From NCBI GenBank assembly GCA_963726405.1, contig CAVSCF010000003.1, forward strand, positions 124,001-188,000: a stretch of 64,000 bases of DNA. Reading direction: 5' to 3'. The first letter of the stretch is position 1; every line of letters begins with the position of its first letter. Shown here piece by piece: positions 47,349 to 56,788 of the stretch. This stretch comes from JAOUJD01 sp963726405. GTDB taxonomy: Bacteria; Pseudomonadota; Gammaproteobacteria; Burkholderiales; Burkholderiaceae_F. The notes beneath the pieces were generated by a model that worked only from the letters and a program-made list of their open reading frames with translations, had not been told where the DNA came from and did not search any database. Made by a program: the position numbers and the translations under genes.

Positions 47349-48125
47349 ATGCCGCTGAAGCAACTGCTCGATCTGACCGGCCGCACGGCGCTGATCACCG
47401 GAGGCTCGCGCGGCCTTGGCCTGCAGATCGCCGAGGGATTCCTGGAGATGGGCGCGCGGGTCGTGGTGTCGGCGCGCAAGGCCGACGAACTGGAGTCCGC
47501 GGTGGAGCACCTGTCCCGGCTGGGGTCGGCGAGCTGGATCGCGGCCGATTCGTCGGACCCGGCCGCCGTCGCCCGGCTGGCGGAGCAGTCGATCGCGCGC
47601 CTCGGCCACGTCGACATCCTGGTGAACAACGCCGGCGCCACCTGGGGCGCACCGGCCGAGGACTATCCGGCCGAGGCGTGGGACAAGGTGATGAACCTGA
47701 ACATCCGGGCGGTCTTCCTGCTGACGCAGGCGATCGGCCGCGCGTCGATGATTCCGCGCCGCTCGGGTCGCGTCATCAACGTCGCGTCGATCGCGGGCCT
47801 GTTCGGCAATCCGCCGGGGACGATGGCGACCATTGCCTACAACACGAGCAAGGGCGCGCTGGTCAACTTCACGCGCGCGCTGGCCACCGAGTGGGGACGC
47901 CACGGCATCAACGTCAACGCGCTCGCGCCCGGCTTCTTCCCGTCGAAGATGACCAAGGGGCTGATCGATCACGTCGGCGCCGACACCCTGGCCGGCTACG
48001 CGCCGCTCGGGCGCATCGGCGGCGACGAGGACCTCAAAGGCGCCGCGCTGCTGCTGGCCTCGGATGCCGGCAGGCACATCACCGGCCAGATCCTCGCCGT
48101 CGACGGCGGGGCTTCGGCTTACTAG
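47349..48125 (+). CDS. Short-chain dehydrogenase/reductase (SDR), first copy
   Basis: 258-aa classical SDR. Cofactor motif GGSRGLG (18-24), NNAG at about 97, Ser in NVASIAG and the catalytic YNTSK are present, followed by PGFFPSKMT. It probably oxidises or reduces a hydroxyl/keto group on a pathway intermediate. It lies between the Dabb gene and the MDR gene with short gaps. It shares only SDR-level similarity with the second SDR at 49141. Confidence 0.9.
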   Translation: MPLKQLLDLTGRTALITGGSRGLGLQIAEGFLEMGARVVVSARKADELESAVEHLSRLGSASWIAADSSDPAAVARLAEQSIARLGHVDILVNNAGATWGAPAEDYPAEAWDKVMNLNIRAVFLLTQAIGRASMIPRRSGRVINVASIAGLFGNPPGTMATIAYNTSKGALVNFTRALATEWGRHGINVNALAPGFFPSKMTKGLIDHVGADTLAGYAPLGRIGGDEDLKGAALLLASDAGRHITGQILAVDGGASAY

Positions 48126-48145
48126 AAAGAGAAACGGAGACTGGC

Positions 48146-49141
48146 ATGCCCACCAACCGCCGCATCGTCCTCGCCTCGCGCCCGCAGGGGACGGCAACGA
48201 CCTCCAACTTCCGGCTCGAGGAAGTGGCGCTGCCGGCGCTGCTGCCCGGCCAGATCCTCGTGCGCAACCACTGGCTGTCGCTCGACCCGTACATGCGCGG
48301 CCGCATGAACGAGGGCCGCTCGTATGCCGTTGCCCAGGCGCTCGACGACGTGATGGTCGGCGGCACGGCCGGCGAGGTGGTCGAGTCGCGCCATCCGGGG
48401 TTTGCCGCCGGTGACAAGGTGGTCGCCTATCTCGGCTGGCAGGAGTACGGCGTTTCGGACGGAACCGGCGTGTTCAAGGTCGACACGCGCCACGTGCCCC
48501 TGTCGGCGTACCTCGGTCCGGTCGGCATGCCGGGCGTCACCGCGTGGTACGGGCTGAACCGGATCATCGACCCCAAGCACGGCGAGACGATCGTCGTGTC
48601 CGCGGCCAGCGGAGCCGTCGGCAGCGTGGTTGGCCAGCTTGCCAAGATCGGTGGTTGCCGCGCGATCGGCATCGCGGGCGGCGCCGAGAAGTGCGAATAC
48701 GTCACCCGCGAACTGAAGTTCGACGCCTGCATCGACTACAAGTCGGAGGACGTCGGCAAGCGGCTCAAGGAAGTCGCGCCCGACGGCGTCGACGGTTACT
48801 TCGAGAACGTCGGCGGCGAGATCATGGAGGGGGTGCTGCCACGCATGAACGCCTTCGGCCGCATCGCGCTGTGCGGTTTGATCGCGGGCTACGACGGCAA
48901 GCCGATCCCCATCAAGAACCCGAGCTGGTTCCTGATCAGCCGCCTGCTGCTGAAGGGCTTCATCGTCACCGAGCACATGGACGTGTGGCCCGCCGCCCTG
49001 GCGGAACTCGGCGCCCACGTGGCGACCGGGCGCATCAAGTACCGGGAGACGGTCGCCAATGGCATCGAAAACGCGCCGCAGGCTTTTCTCGGCATGCTGA
49101 AGGGCGCCAATTTCGGCAAGCAACTGGTGAAGCTCGCGTGA
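48146..49141 (+). CDS. Zinc-independent MDR NADP-dependent oxidoreductase
   Basis: 331-aa medium-chain reductase of the leukotriene-B4-dehydrogenase/CurA group. Conserved parts are RNHWLSLDPYMRGRM, VGMPGVTAWYGL, SAASGAVGSVVGQLAK (nucleotide binding) and YFENVGG. Such enzymes reduce an alpha,beta-unsaturated ketone or enone. The start at ATG 48146 follows CGGAGACTGGC. The stop shares one base with the next SDR start (TGATG). Confidence 0.9.
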   Translation: MPTNRRIVLASRPQGTATTSNFRLEEVALPALLPGQILVRNHWLSLDPYMRGRMNEGRSYAVAQALDDVMVGGTAGEVVESRHPGFAAGDKVVAYLGWQEYGVSDGTGVFKVDTRHVPLSAYLGPVGMPGVTAWYGLNRIIDPKHGETIVVSAASGAVGSVVGQLAKIGGCRAIGIAGGAEKCEYVTRELKFDACIDYKSEDVGKRLKEVAPDGVDGYFENVGGEIMEGVLPRMNAFGRIALCGLIAGYDGKPIPIKNPSWFLISRLLLKGFIVTEHMDVWPAALAELGAHVATGRIKYRETVANGIENAPQAFLGMLKGANFGKQLVKLA

Positions 49142-50028
49142 TGAAGGAACTCGCAGGGAAGGTCGCCGTCATCACGGGCGCGGGCAGCGGTTTCGGCCGC
49201 GAGTTCGCGCGGCTGGGCGCGCGGGAAGGAATGAAACTCGTGCTGGCCGACGTGCAGCGCGATGCCCTCGACGCCACGGTGGCTGAAGTGCGCGGGGCCG
49301 GAGCGGACGTGATCGGCGAGATCGCCGACGTTGCCGACAGCGGGCAGGTCGCGGCACTGGCGGATCGCGCCTTCCAGGCTTTCGGTCCGGTTCATCTGCT
49401 GATGAACAACGCCGGCGTGGGCGGTGGCGGCTATCTCTGGGAGAACACCGACAAGGACTGGAACTGGGTGCTCGGCGTCAACCTGATGGGCGTGGTGCAT
49501 GGCATCCAGCACTTCGTCCCGCGCATGCTGGAGGCGAACCGTCACGGCACGCCCGGGCATATCGTGAACACGGCGTCGATGGCGGGCTGGCTCTGCGCGC
49601 CGCTGATGGGCGTGTACAACGTGTCCAAGCACGCGGTGGTCGCGCTCTCGGAGACGCTGTACCACGACCTTAAGCTCGCGGAGTCGACGATCGGCGTGAC
49701 GGCGCTGTGCCCGGCCTTCGTGCCCACCGGCATTGCCGAATCGCATCGCAACCGCCCGCGCAACCTTGCGAATCCGGCTCCGCAGACCACCTCGCAGCGC
49801 ATGGCCCAGGCCGCATCGGAAAAGGCCGTGTCCAGCGGCCGCATGACCGCCGAGCAGGTCGCCCGCATGACGTTCGACGCGGTGCGCGAGAACCGCTTCT
49901 ACGTCTTCACCCATCCGCAGATCCTGCCGACGGTGCAGGCGCGTTACGAGGCGGCATTGCACGGCGGGGCGCCCGCCGACCCGTTCGCGACGAAGCCGTC
50001 GGCCAAGCCCGCGGCCCCGGCGGAATGA
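49141..50028 (+). CDS. Short-chain dehydrogenase/reductase (SDR), second copy
   Basis: 295-aa SDR with GAGSGFG (13-19), NNAGVGGGG, Ser in NTASMAG and YNVSK, and a C-terminal tail rich in Pro/Ala (PFATKPSAKPAAPAE). It resembles the group acting on alcohols or steroid-like hydroxyls. Its ATG overlaps the preceding stop and its own TGA overlaps the hydrolase ATG, so the three genes are translationally coupled. Confidence 0.9.
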   Translation: MKELAGKVAVITGAGSGFGREFARLGAREGMKLVLADVQRDALDATVAEVRGAGADVIGEIADVADSGQVAALADRAFQAFGPVHLLMNNAGVGGGGYLWENTDKDWNWVLGVNLMGVVHGIQHFVPRMLEANRHGTPGHIVNTASMAGWLCAPLMGVYNVSKHAVVALSETLYHDLKLAESTIGVTALCPAFVPTGIAESHRNRPRNLANPAPQTTSQRMAQAASEKAVSSGRMTAEQVARMTFDAVRENRFYVFTHPQILPTVQARYEAALHGGAPADPFATKPSAKPAAPAE

Positions 50029-50912
50029 TCGCGACGGGGCAGTACGCGGAACTCGGGAACGGCATTCGCCTGCACTATGCAAGCTGCGGCGAGCGCGGCC
50101 GGCCCTTGATGATCTTCCTCCACGGGTTCCCGGAATACTGGGGCGCGTGGGAGGAACTGCTGCCGTGCTTCGGCGGCACGCACTACGCGGTCGCGCCCGA
50201 CCTGCGCGGCTTCAACCTGTCCAGCCAGCCCACCGAGGTGAGCGCCTATCGTGCGCGCGAGATCGTGGGCGACCTCGACCGTTTCCTCGCGCACCTCGGA
50301 GAAGACCGCGCCGTGGTCGTCGCCCACGACTGGGGCGGCGCGGTCGCCTGGCAGTGGGCGATCGCGAAGCCCGAGCGGATCGAAAAGCTGATCGTGCTGA
50401 ATTCGCCGCACCCGATTCCGTTCGCGCGCGAGCTGGTGTCGAACCCCGTGCAGCAGCAGGCCAGTGCCTACATGAACTGGCTGCGCAAGCCAGGCTCGGA
50501 GGATGCGCTCGCGAGGGACGGCTATCGCCGCCTCGACGACTTCTTCCTGCAGATGCAGCGTCCCGACGCGCCGTGGTACACGACCGGGCGCGCGGCGAAA
50601 TATCACGCGGTGTGGGACCGCGGGCTGACCGGCGGGGTCAACTACTACCGGGCGTCGCCGCTGTATCCGCCGATGCCGGACGATCCGGGCCCGGCCGCAC
50701 TGCGCCTGAAGCCGGAAGACTTCCGGGTCCGGGTGCCCACGCTCGTGATCTGGGGCGAGGCCGACATTGCGCTGCCCGTCACATTGCTCGACGGGCTGGA
50801 TGAACTCGTGGACGAGTTGACGGTCTGCCGGCTACCGAACGCCACCCACTGGGTGGCGCACGAAGAGCCGGAGGAAGTCGCCCGCCTGATCCGCGCGTTC
50901 ACCGCGCGCTGA
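50025..50912 (+). CDS. Alpha/beta hydrolase, epoxide-hydrolase/dehalogenase type
   Basis: 295-aa alpha/beta hydrolase. The nucleophile elbow reads AHDWGGA with Asp102 rather than Ser, and the oxyanion motif is HGFPE (33-37). These are hallmarks of epoxide hydrolases and haloacid or haloalkane dehalogenases rather than esterases. The acid is probably Asp in WGEAD and the base His275 in THWVAHEEP. Last in the coupled run from the acyl-CoA dehydrogenase onward. Substrate unknown. Confidence 0.87.
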   Translation: MIATGQYAELGNGIRLHYASCGERGRPLMIFLHGFPEYWGAWEELLPCFGGTHYAVAPDLRGFNLSSQPTEVSAYRAREIVGDLDRFLAHLGEDRAVVVAHDWGGAVAWQWAIAKPERIEKLIVLNSPHPIPFARELVSNPVQQQASAYMNWLRKPGSEDALARDGYRRLDDFFLQMQRPDAPWYTTGRAAKYHAVWDRGLTGGVNYYRASPLYPPMPDDPGPAALRLKPEDFRVRVPTLVIWGEADIALPVTLLDGLDELVDELTVCRLPNATHWVAHEEPEEVARLIRAFTAR

Positions 50913-50999
50913 CCGGGCTTAACGCTGGCTTCACGTGCGCCCGGGTGCTGCGTGTCAGAATTTTCGATGAACCACTACTTTCGGACATCAAGAGCCACC

Positions 51000-53726
51000 A
51001 TGTCGCTTCGCATACTCCGTTGGGCCGTTTCCGCCGTCCTGCTGCTGGCGACGGCGGGGTTCGTGTCCGCCCAGACCAGCGTGGCGCTGCCCGGCGGGAT
51101 GACGCGCGGGCCGTCGATCGAGGGCGTCTCCGAATACCGGCTGCCGAACGGCCTGCGCGTGATCCTCTATCCCGATCCGTCCAAGCCGACGGCGACGGTC
51201 AACATCACGTACCTCGTCGGCTCGCGCATGGAGAACTACGGGGAAACCGGCATGGCGCACCTGCTCGAGCACCTGATGTTCAAGGGCTCGAAGAACTTTC
51301 CCAGGCCCGATGCGGAGTTCAGCCGGCGCGGCTTCCAGAACAACGGCACCACCTGGCTCGACCGCACCAACTACTACTCGACCTTCCAGGCGAGCGACGA
51401 CAACATCAAGTGGGCGATCGACTGGTCGGCCGACGCGATGGTGAACTCGTTCATCGCGAAGAAGGACCTCGACAGCGAGATGACGGTGGTGCGCAACGAG
51501 TACGAGATGGGCGAGAACGACCCGACGCGCGTCATGCTCAAGCGGATGCAGTCGGTGATGTTCGACTGGCACAACTACGGCAACTCGACGATTGGCAACC
51601 GCTCGGACATCGAGAACGTGCGCATCGAGAACCTGCAGGCGTTCTATCGCACCTACTACCAGCCGGACAACGCCGTGCTCACGGTGTCGGGCAAGTTCGA
51701 CGAGCGCAAGGTGCTCGGCTGGGTGGCGCAGGCCTTCGGCAAGATCCCGAAGCCGAAGCGCGCGCTGCCGGCGCTGTGGACGGTGGAACCGACGCACGAC
51801 GGCGAACGGACGGTGGCCGTCCGGCGCAAGGGCGAGGTCCAGATGGTCGTGGTCGGCTACCGGCTGCCCTCGACGCTGCATCCCGATTACACCGCCGCCT
51901 CGATGGCCGCCGACATCCTCGGCGACACGCCGGCGGGGCGCCTGCACAAGGCGCTGGTCGAACCGGGCAAGGCCGCGCAGGTGTTCGCCTTCACGATTGA
52001 CGGCCGCGATCCCGCCTTCGTGCTGTTCGGCGCGGTGGTGAAGAAGGGCGAGCCGCTCGAGCCGGTCGCGCAGACGCTGATCGAGACGGTCGAGAGCGCG
52101 TTCGCGAAGACGCCGGCGACCGAGGAGGAGATGAAGCGCCAGATCCAGCAGCAGCTGACGGCCTTCGACCGCGCGCTGTCCGACCCGCAGGCGTTCGGCG
52201 TCGGCCTGTCCGAGTACATCGCGCTCGGCGACTGGCGGTTGTTCTTCCTGTTCCGTGACCAGCTCGCGCAGCTGAAGACCGCGCAGATCGACGAGGCCGC
52301 CAGGCGCTATTTCGTGCGCGACAACCGCACGGTCGGCTATTACGTTCCGGACGACGCACCCCGCCGGGCGGAGATCGCGGCGGCGCCGACGCCGGCCGAG
52401 CGGCTCGCGGACTACAAGCCGACGACGACCAACGCGGCCGCCGAGGCCTTCGATCCGTCGCAGGCCAACATCGACAAGCGCACGCAGCGCCTGGCGTTCG
52501 GCGACATCAAGGTCGCGCTGCTGCCCAAGCAGACCCGCGGGGACACGGTGCACGTGCAGACCAATTTCCGCTGGGGCGACGAGAAGACGCTCAACGGCCG
52601 GATCATCGCGGGTGAGCTCGCCGGCAGCATGCTCGCCCGCGGCACCTCGAAGATGACGCGCCAGCAGATCGCCGACGAGATGACGCGCCTGCAGATGACC
52701 GGTGGACTGTTGAGCTTCCAGACGAAGCGCGAGCACCTGCCCGACGCGTTGAAGCTCCTTGCGCACGTGATGAAGGACGCGTCGTTCCCCGCCGACGAGT
52801 TCACGCAACTGCAGCGCCAGGTGACGACGGGGCTGTCCTCGCAGCTCGACAACCCGGATTCGCTGTCGCGCGATGCGCTGGCGAACCACTTCAACACCTA
52901 TCCGCCAGGCGATCCGCGTCACTACATCCCGCTGAAGGACCGCATCGAGGCGGTGTCGAAGCTCCCGCTCGACGCGGTGCGCAGCTATCACTCGGAGTTC
53001 TACGGCACGGCGCGTGGCGAGATCGCGGTGGTCGGTGACTTCGACGCGAATCAGGTCGCGGGGCTGGTGAAGGAGATCTTCACCGGGTACCCGTCCAAGG
53101 CGCCGTACACGCGCGTGGATCGTGAGTACCGCGAGGTGAAGCCGACCCGCATCGTGATCGACACGCCGGACAAGGAGAACGCCACCATCCGCGCGCGACT
53201 CGACTTCGCGCTGCGCGACGACGACCCGGACGCGCCGGCGCTGACGCTCGCCAATGAGATCTTCGGCGGTGGCGCCGGCCTGTCGAACCGGCTGATCGAT
53301 CGCCTGCGGCAGAAGGACGGCCTGAGCTACGGCGCCGGTTCCGGTGTCAACATCAACTCGCGCACGCGGTTCGGGACCTGGAGCATGGCGGCGATCGTCG
53401 CTCCGCAGAACGCCGCGCGGGCCGAGCAGGCGATGCGCGAGGAACTGGAGCGGGCGCGCCGCGACGGCTTCACCGCCAAGGAAGTGGAAGACGCGAGGAA
53501 GGGCCTCCTGCAGGAGCGCTCGGTCAACCGCTCGCAGGACGGCATCGTCGCCGGCGCCTGGGTGAACAATCTCGACCTCGGCCGCACCTTCGAGTTCTCG
53601 AAACAGTTCGAGGACCGTCTGCGCGCACTGACGCCGGAGCAGGTGAACGCCGCGTTCCGCAAGTACGTCGATCCCGACAAGCTGACGTTCGTCGTCGCGG
53701 GGGACGCGAAGAAGGGGATCAAGTAA
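51000..53726 (+). CDS. M16 family zinc metallopeptidase (periplasmic, two-domain)
   Basis: 908-aa pitrilysin-like protein. A signal peptide covers residues 1-24 (RILRWAVSAVLLLATAGFVSA). The zinc motif HLLEH is at 87-91, with the downstream Glu in NEYEMGEND. A second, inactive M16 domain makes up the C-terminal half (NEIFGGGAGLSNRLIDRLRQKDGLSYGAG). I chose ATG 51000 because it starts right at the signal peptide; in-frame starts at 50952 and 50967 add a non-hydrophobic leader. It probably degrades small peptides in the periplasm. Confidence 0.9.
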   Translation: MSLRILRWAVSAVLLLATAGFVSAQTSVALPGGMTRGPSIEGVSEYRLPNGLRVILYPDPSKPTATVNITYLVGSRMENYGETGMAHLLEHLMFKGSKNFPRPDAEFSRRGFQNNGTTWLDRTNYYSTFQASDDNIKWAIDWSADAMVNSFIAKKDLDSEMTVVRNEYEMGENDPTRVMLKRMQSVMFDWHNYGNSTIGNRSDIENVRIENLQAFYRTYYQPDNAVLTVSGKFDERKVLGWVAQAFGKIPKPKRALPALWTVEPTHDGERTVAVRRKGEVQMVVVGYRLPSTLHPDYTAASMAADILGDTPAGRLHKALVEPGKAAQVFAFTIDGRDPAFVLFGAVVKKGEPLEPVAQTLIETVESAFAKTPATEEEMKRQIQQQLTAFDRALSDPQAFGVGLSEYIALGDWRLFFLFRDQLAQLKTAQIDEAARRYFVRDNRTVGYYVPDDAPRRAEIAAAPTPAERLADYKPTTTNAAAEAFDPSQANIDKRTQRLAFGDIKVALLPKQTRGDTVHVQTNFRWGDEKTLNGRIIAGELAGSMLARGTSKMTRQQIADEMTRLQMTGGLLSFQTKREHLPDALKLLAHVMKDASFPADEFTQLQRQVTTGLSSQLDNPDSLSRDALANHFNTYPPGDPRHYIPLKDRIEAVSKLPLDAVRSYHSEFYGTARGEIAVVGDFDANQVAGLVKEIFTGYPSKAPYTRVDREYREVKPTRIVIDTPDKENATIRARLDFALRDDDPDAPALTLANEIFGGGAGLSNRLIDRLRQKDGLSYGAGSGVNINSRTRFGTWSMAAIVAPQNAARAEQAMREELERARRDGFTAKEVEDARKGLLQERSVNRSQDGIVAGAWVNNLDLGRTFEFSKQFEDRLRALTPEQVNAAFRKYVDPDKLTFVVAGDAKKGIK

Positions 53727-54188
53727 ATGGCGCATGCGGACTTCCGCCATCGGCTGCCGCTGCGTGTGCGCTGGGCGGAGGTGGACCGGCAGGGCGTGGT
53801 CTTCAACGCGCACTACCTGCTGTACGCCGATGTCTGCGTGACCGAGTACTGGCGCGCGATCGGCATGCGCTATCCGGAGGATTTCGAACCGCTGGCCTCC
53901 GACCTCTACGTGCGCAAGGCGACGGTCGATTACCGCGCGGCGGCACTGTACGACGACGAGCTCGATGTCTGCGGTCGCATCGCGCGCATCGGCACCAGCA
54001 GCCTGCAGTTCAACGTCGAGATGTTCCGCCGCAACCAGCCGGACGCTGCGCTGGCCGTGGTCGACCTCGTCTATGTGTACGTCGATGCCGCGGCGAAGAC
54101 GCCGCGACCGGTGGACGAGGTGTTGCGGGCGAGGATCCGCGCATTCGAGGTGAAGGCGCCCGATGAAGCGATCGCCGCCGCGCGTTGA
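53727..54188 (+). CDS. Acyl-CoA thioesterase, YbgC/4HBT family
   Basis: 153-aa hotdog-fold protein. The active-site stretch RVRWAEVDRQGVVFNAHYLLYAD has the Asp typical of 4-hydroxybenzoyl-CoA thioesterase-like enzymes. ATG 53727 directly follows the M16 stop with no gap. The C-terminus overlaps the acetyltransferase gene by 26 nt. It hydrolyses an acyl-CoA; the chain is unknown. Confidence 0.87.
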   Translation: MAHADFRHRLPLRVRWAEVDRQGVVFNAHYLLYADVCVTEYWRAIGMRYPEDFEPLASDLYVRKATVDYRAAALYDDELDVCGRIARIGTSSLQFNVEMFRRNQPDAALAVVDLVYVYVDAAAKTPRPVDEVLRARIRAFEVKAPDEAIAAAR

Positions 54189-54615
54189 ACTGCTCGACTG
54201 GGAATCCGCGCGTGAACGGGCGGCGCCGCTCCGCCACGCGGTGTTCGTCGTCGAGCAGAACGTTCCGGAGGCCTCGGAGATCGACGACTGGGATCCGCAG
54301 TGCGTGCATGCGCTGGCGCGCGACGCAACAGGAGCGACGGTCGGGACCGGGCGCCTGCTCCCCGACGGCCACATCGGCCGCATGGCCGTGCTGAAGGAGG
54401 CACGCCACCTCGGCGTCGGCAGCGCGCTGCTGATGGCCCTGATGGCGGAAGCGCGGCGCCGAGGTCATGCGCACGCGGTGCTGAGCGCGCAGACGCACGC
54501 GATTGCCTTCTATCGCCGCCATGGCTACGCGGTCGTCAGCGGCGAATACATGGACTGCGGCATCCCGCACGTCGACATGACGTGCGACCTTGGAGCGTCG
54601 CCGCAGCCGCGCTGA
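54163..54615 (+). CDS. GNAT family N-acetyltransferase (ElaA-like)
   Basis: 150-aa GNAT protein. The acetyl-CoA-binding segment is IGRMAVLKEARHLGVGSALL, and the C-terminus has AIAFYRRHGYAVVSGEYMDCGIPHVDM, as in ElaA relatives. The acceptor is unknown. It overlaps the thioesterase gene by 26 nt and ends directly against the convergent NRDE gene (stops at 54613 and 54616). Confidence 0.88.
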   Translation: MKRSPPRVELLDWESARERAAPLRHAVFVVEQNVPEASEIDDWDPQCVHALARDATGATVGTGRLLPDGHIGRMAVLKEARHLGVGSALLMALMAEARRRGHAHAVLSAQTHAIAFYRRHGYAVVSGEYMDCGIPHVDMTCDLGASPQPR

Positions 54616-55452
54616 TCAGTCGGAGTCGGAGGCCGGCGCACGCAGCGAGGGCCGCGTTTCGCGGTCGACCATGAACTCGAAGTGGCGGTCGGTCCAGCGT
54701 TCCGGATCACCGGCGTCGAACGTGCGCTCGAAATACGTGACGAGCGCGTCGTTGCGGACAGTCAGCACCGTCGTCGTGCGCGTGCCGTAGCCGTTGGCGC
54801 GGATCTGGATCGCCGACAGCGCGCGTTCCCAGTCGAGCGGCACGCCCGTGGCCGGCAGTTCGGAATCGCGCGCTTCGTCGCGCGGCTCCATCAGGCGGAC
54901 GAGCGTTTCCAGTTCGACCTTGTCGGCGACCGTGCAGGCGAACGCGCCGACCGCGCGCGTGACCTTCGGCCATGGCGTGTCGAGAAAGCCGTTCGACAGC
55001 CCGTAGATGCCCGGCGCGAGCGACGCGGGCGCCTGCTCCAGCCGGTTGCTGTAGTAGTGCAGGGCGGAGGCTTCCGCCCCCTCGTGCGGCAGCACGTCGC
55101 CGACCAGCAGGTTGAATCCGTTGAAGGCGGAGGTCTTCGGCGCCTGCGTCTCGAGCCACTCGCCGCCGGTCACCGGCGCCTGCAATGCGGACAGCACCAG
55201 CGCGCCGCGCGACGGCGCGTGCGGATTGCGCTCGGTCGGCGCGCGCACGTTCGTCAGCGCCGCGAAGCGTCCGCGCCGCGTGATGCCGAGCCACGTTCCG
55301 CCCGCTTCCTCGTCGTGGCCGGCGAGCAGCGACACCGCGTGGCCCCACCACGCGGCCGGGCGCGTGCGCCGCGTGTAGAACTCGTCGCGGTTGCCGACGA
55401 GGACCAGCGGATAGTCGGGGTGCGAGCGCCAGGCGAAGACGAGCAGGCACAT
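54616..55452 (-). CDS. NRDE family protein (TANGO2-like)
   Basis: 278-aa protein of the family named for the motif NRDE, here at residues 21-24 in LVLVGNRDEFYTRRT. The N-terminal Cys2 (MCLLVFAW), conserved in the family, is present. Bacterial relatives have been linked to heme handling, and the eukaryotic TANGO2 to metabolism; the function here is not established. It starts 2 bp after the DUF4936 stop, so it probably shares the ygfZ transcript. Confidence 0.88.
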   Translation of the reverse strand: MCLLVFAWRSHPDYPLVLVGNRDEFYTRRTRPAAWWGHAVSLLAGHDEEAGGTWLGITRRGRFAALTNVRAPTERNPHAPSRGALVLSALQAPVTGGEWLETQAPKTSAFNGFNLLVGDVLPHEGAEASALHYYSNRLEQAPASLAPGIYGLSNGFLDTPWPKVTRAVGAFACTVADKVELETLVRLMEPRDEARDSELPATGVPLDWERALSAIQIRANGYGTRTTTVLTVRNDALVTYFERTFDAGDPERWTDRHFEFMVDRETRPSLRAPASDSD

Positions 55453-55454
55453 CG

Positions 55455-55736
55455 TCAGGCGTCCTGGAATCGCTCGACGCGGCGCGCGGCGATGTGCGAC
55501 TCGGGCAGGCCGGAGGCGCGGACGACCGCATCGAGCGCGGCGCCGAAGCGCTCGGGCTCGTCGATGTCTTCGTACACTTCCATCACCGTCGTCGTCTCGG
55601 CGTGTTCCGTTCGTTCCAGCAATCGCACGCGCGCGCGCGTCGTTCCCGCGACTTGCTCCTGCACGCGTCGTACCCGTTCGATCGTCGACTCGCGTTCCGC
55701 GCGCGCGAGCTTGTAGTAGACGTACCAGTGCTGCAC
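55455..55736 (-). CDS. DUF4936 family protein
   Basis: 93-aa protein of a family mostly found in Burkholderiales. The sequence starts QHWYVYYKLARAERES and ends RRVERFQDA. Function unknown; it resembles small ferredoxin-like sensor folds. I start it at GTG 55736, 5 bp after the ygfZ stop (55742). Because ygfZ contains a frameshift, this gene lies in the frame of the ygfZ 5' part, and a naive call would fuse the two. Confidence 0.8.
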   Translation of the reverse strand: MQHWYVYYKLARAERESTIERVRRVQEQVAGTTRARVRLLERTEHAETTTVMEVYEDIDEPERFGAALDAVVRASGLPESHIAARRVERFQDA

Positions 55737-55741
55737 GTTCG

Positions 55742-56759
55742 CTACGCCGTCGGATCGAACAGTTCGTACGGCAAACCGCGCAAGGCGAGCGCGGGACCCG
55801 TCGAAGACACGAGGTGGATCGTGCCTTCCTGCAAGCGGTCGACCGGGACCTCGAACAGAAGTTCGGTCCCGCCCCGCGGCGAGGGCGCGGCCATCACGAC
55901 GGTACCGATCGGTTGTTCCTCGGCCGACCGATACACGTCGGCCGCCGCCTGGACTGCGTCGAGTTCCACGTGGGCGCGCTGCATTCGGCGCTTGAGCTTG
56001 CCGAGGTACTGGCTGCGCGCCACGATTTCCTGCCCCGGGTAGCAGCCCTTCCTGAAGTTCACGCCGCCCAGCACTTCGAAGTTGATCATCTGCGGCACGA
56101 ACTTCTCCTGCGTGGCGGCAAACACGGTCGGCACCGCCGCTTCGATCTCGCTCCACCACCACGCACCCGCCTGCAGTTCCGGAAGACCGGCACACCATCC
56201 GGGCAGCGCTGCCGTCGGCGGGCAGCGTGATCAGGAATCGATCGGGCACGTCGCCCGCGCCCGGCAGACGGTCGATGCGCCGTGCACCGTCGACCACGCC
56301 CGTCCAGGGCGACGCGGGCAGTTGCGCGCCGTCGCGTTGGGCAATCCCGGCGATGTCCTTGCCGAGCACCGCGACCGTGCGCCACGCGTCGCTGGCGTCG
56401 ACGAGCTTCACCTTCGCGCGCAGCACGAACATCGACAGCCGCTTCAGCACGGCGGGGAGGATCTCGCGCGGGAGCCGCAGCATCACGTCGTCGCCGTTGC
56501 GCCACTGATGGAAGGTCGCGAGCAGGCGACCCTTGGCCGTGCAGTAGCCGTTCAACTGCATCTGCCCGGGCGCGAGGTGGGCGACGTCGTTCGTCAGTTG
56601 CGCCTGCAGGAAGGTGAGCGCGTCGGCGCCGCTTGCGGCGATGACGCCAAGCTCCGGCAGCGGCACCTGGACGGGTTCCAGCAGCGCGCGTCCGGCCTCC
56701 GCGGCGGCGGTGGCGAGGACGTCGGGATCGGTATCGTTCGGCATCGGGTTCATGGGCAT
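55742..56759 (-). CDS. ygfZ: Folate-binding Fe-S cluster repair protein YgfZ, frame broken by one extra base
   Basis: tRNA-modifying/Fe-S repair protein of the GcvT fold that binds folate. The 5' part (56759 to about 56205; LGVIAASGADALTFLQAQLTND) reads in one frame, then the sequence continues in another (AGAWWWSEIEAAVPTVFA, and the family signature KGCYPGQE). The switch lies near 56190-56210 and corresponds to one extra base or two missing ones. Total length is normal, so an error is likely. It diverges from mltG by 29 bp, the usual betaproteobacterial order. Confidence 0.87.
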
Positions 56760-56788
56760 CGGAGAGCCAAGATTAAACTAGGAACCGC

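Noticed and set aside
37872..50912. Liv cluster as a plain leucine transporter
   Set aside because: The neighbouring CoA ligase and beta-oxidation genes argue against simple amino-acid uptake, though leucine binding cannot be excluded from sequence.
50988..54383. 1131-aa open frame on the minus strand opposite the M16 peptidase and thioesterase
   Set aside because: Shadow frame caused by third-position bias; composition is Arg/Val/His-rich with no recognisable domain.
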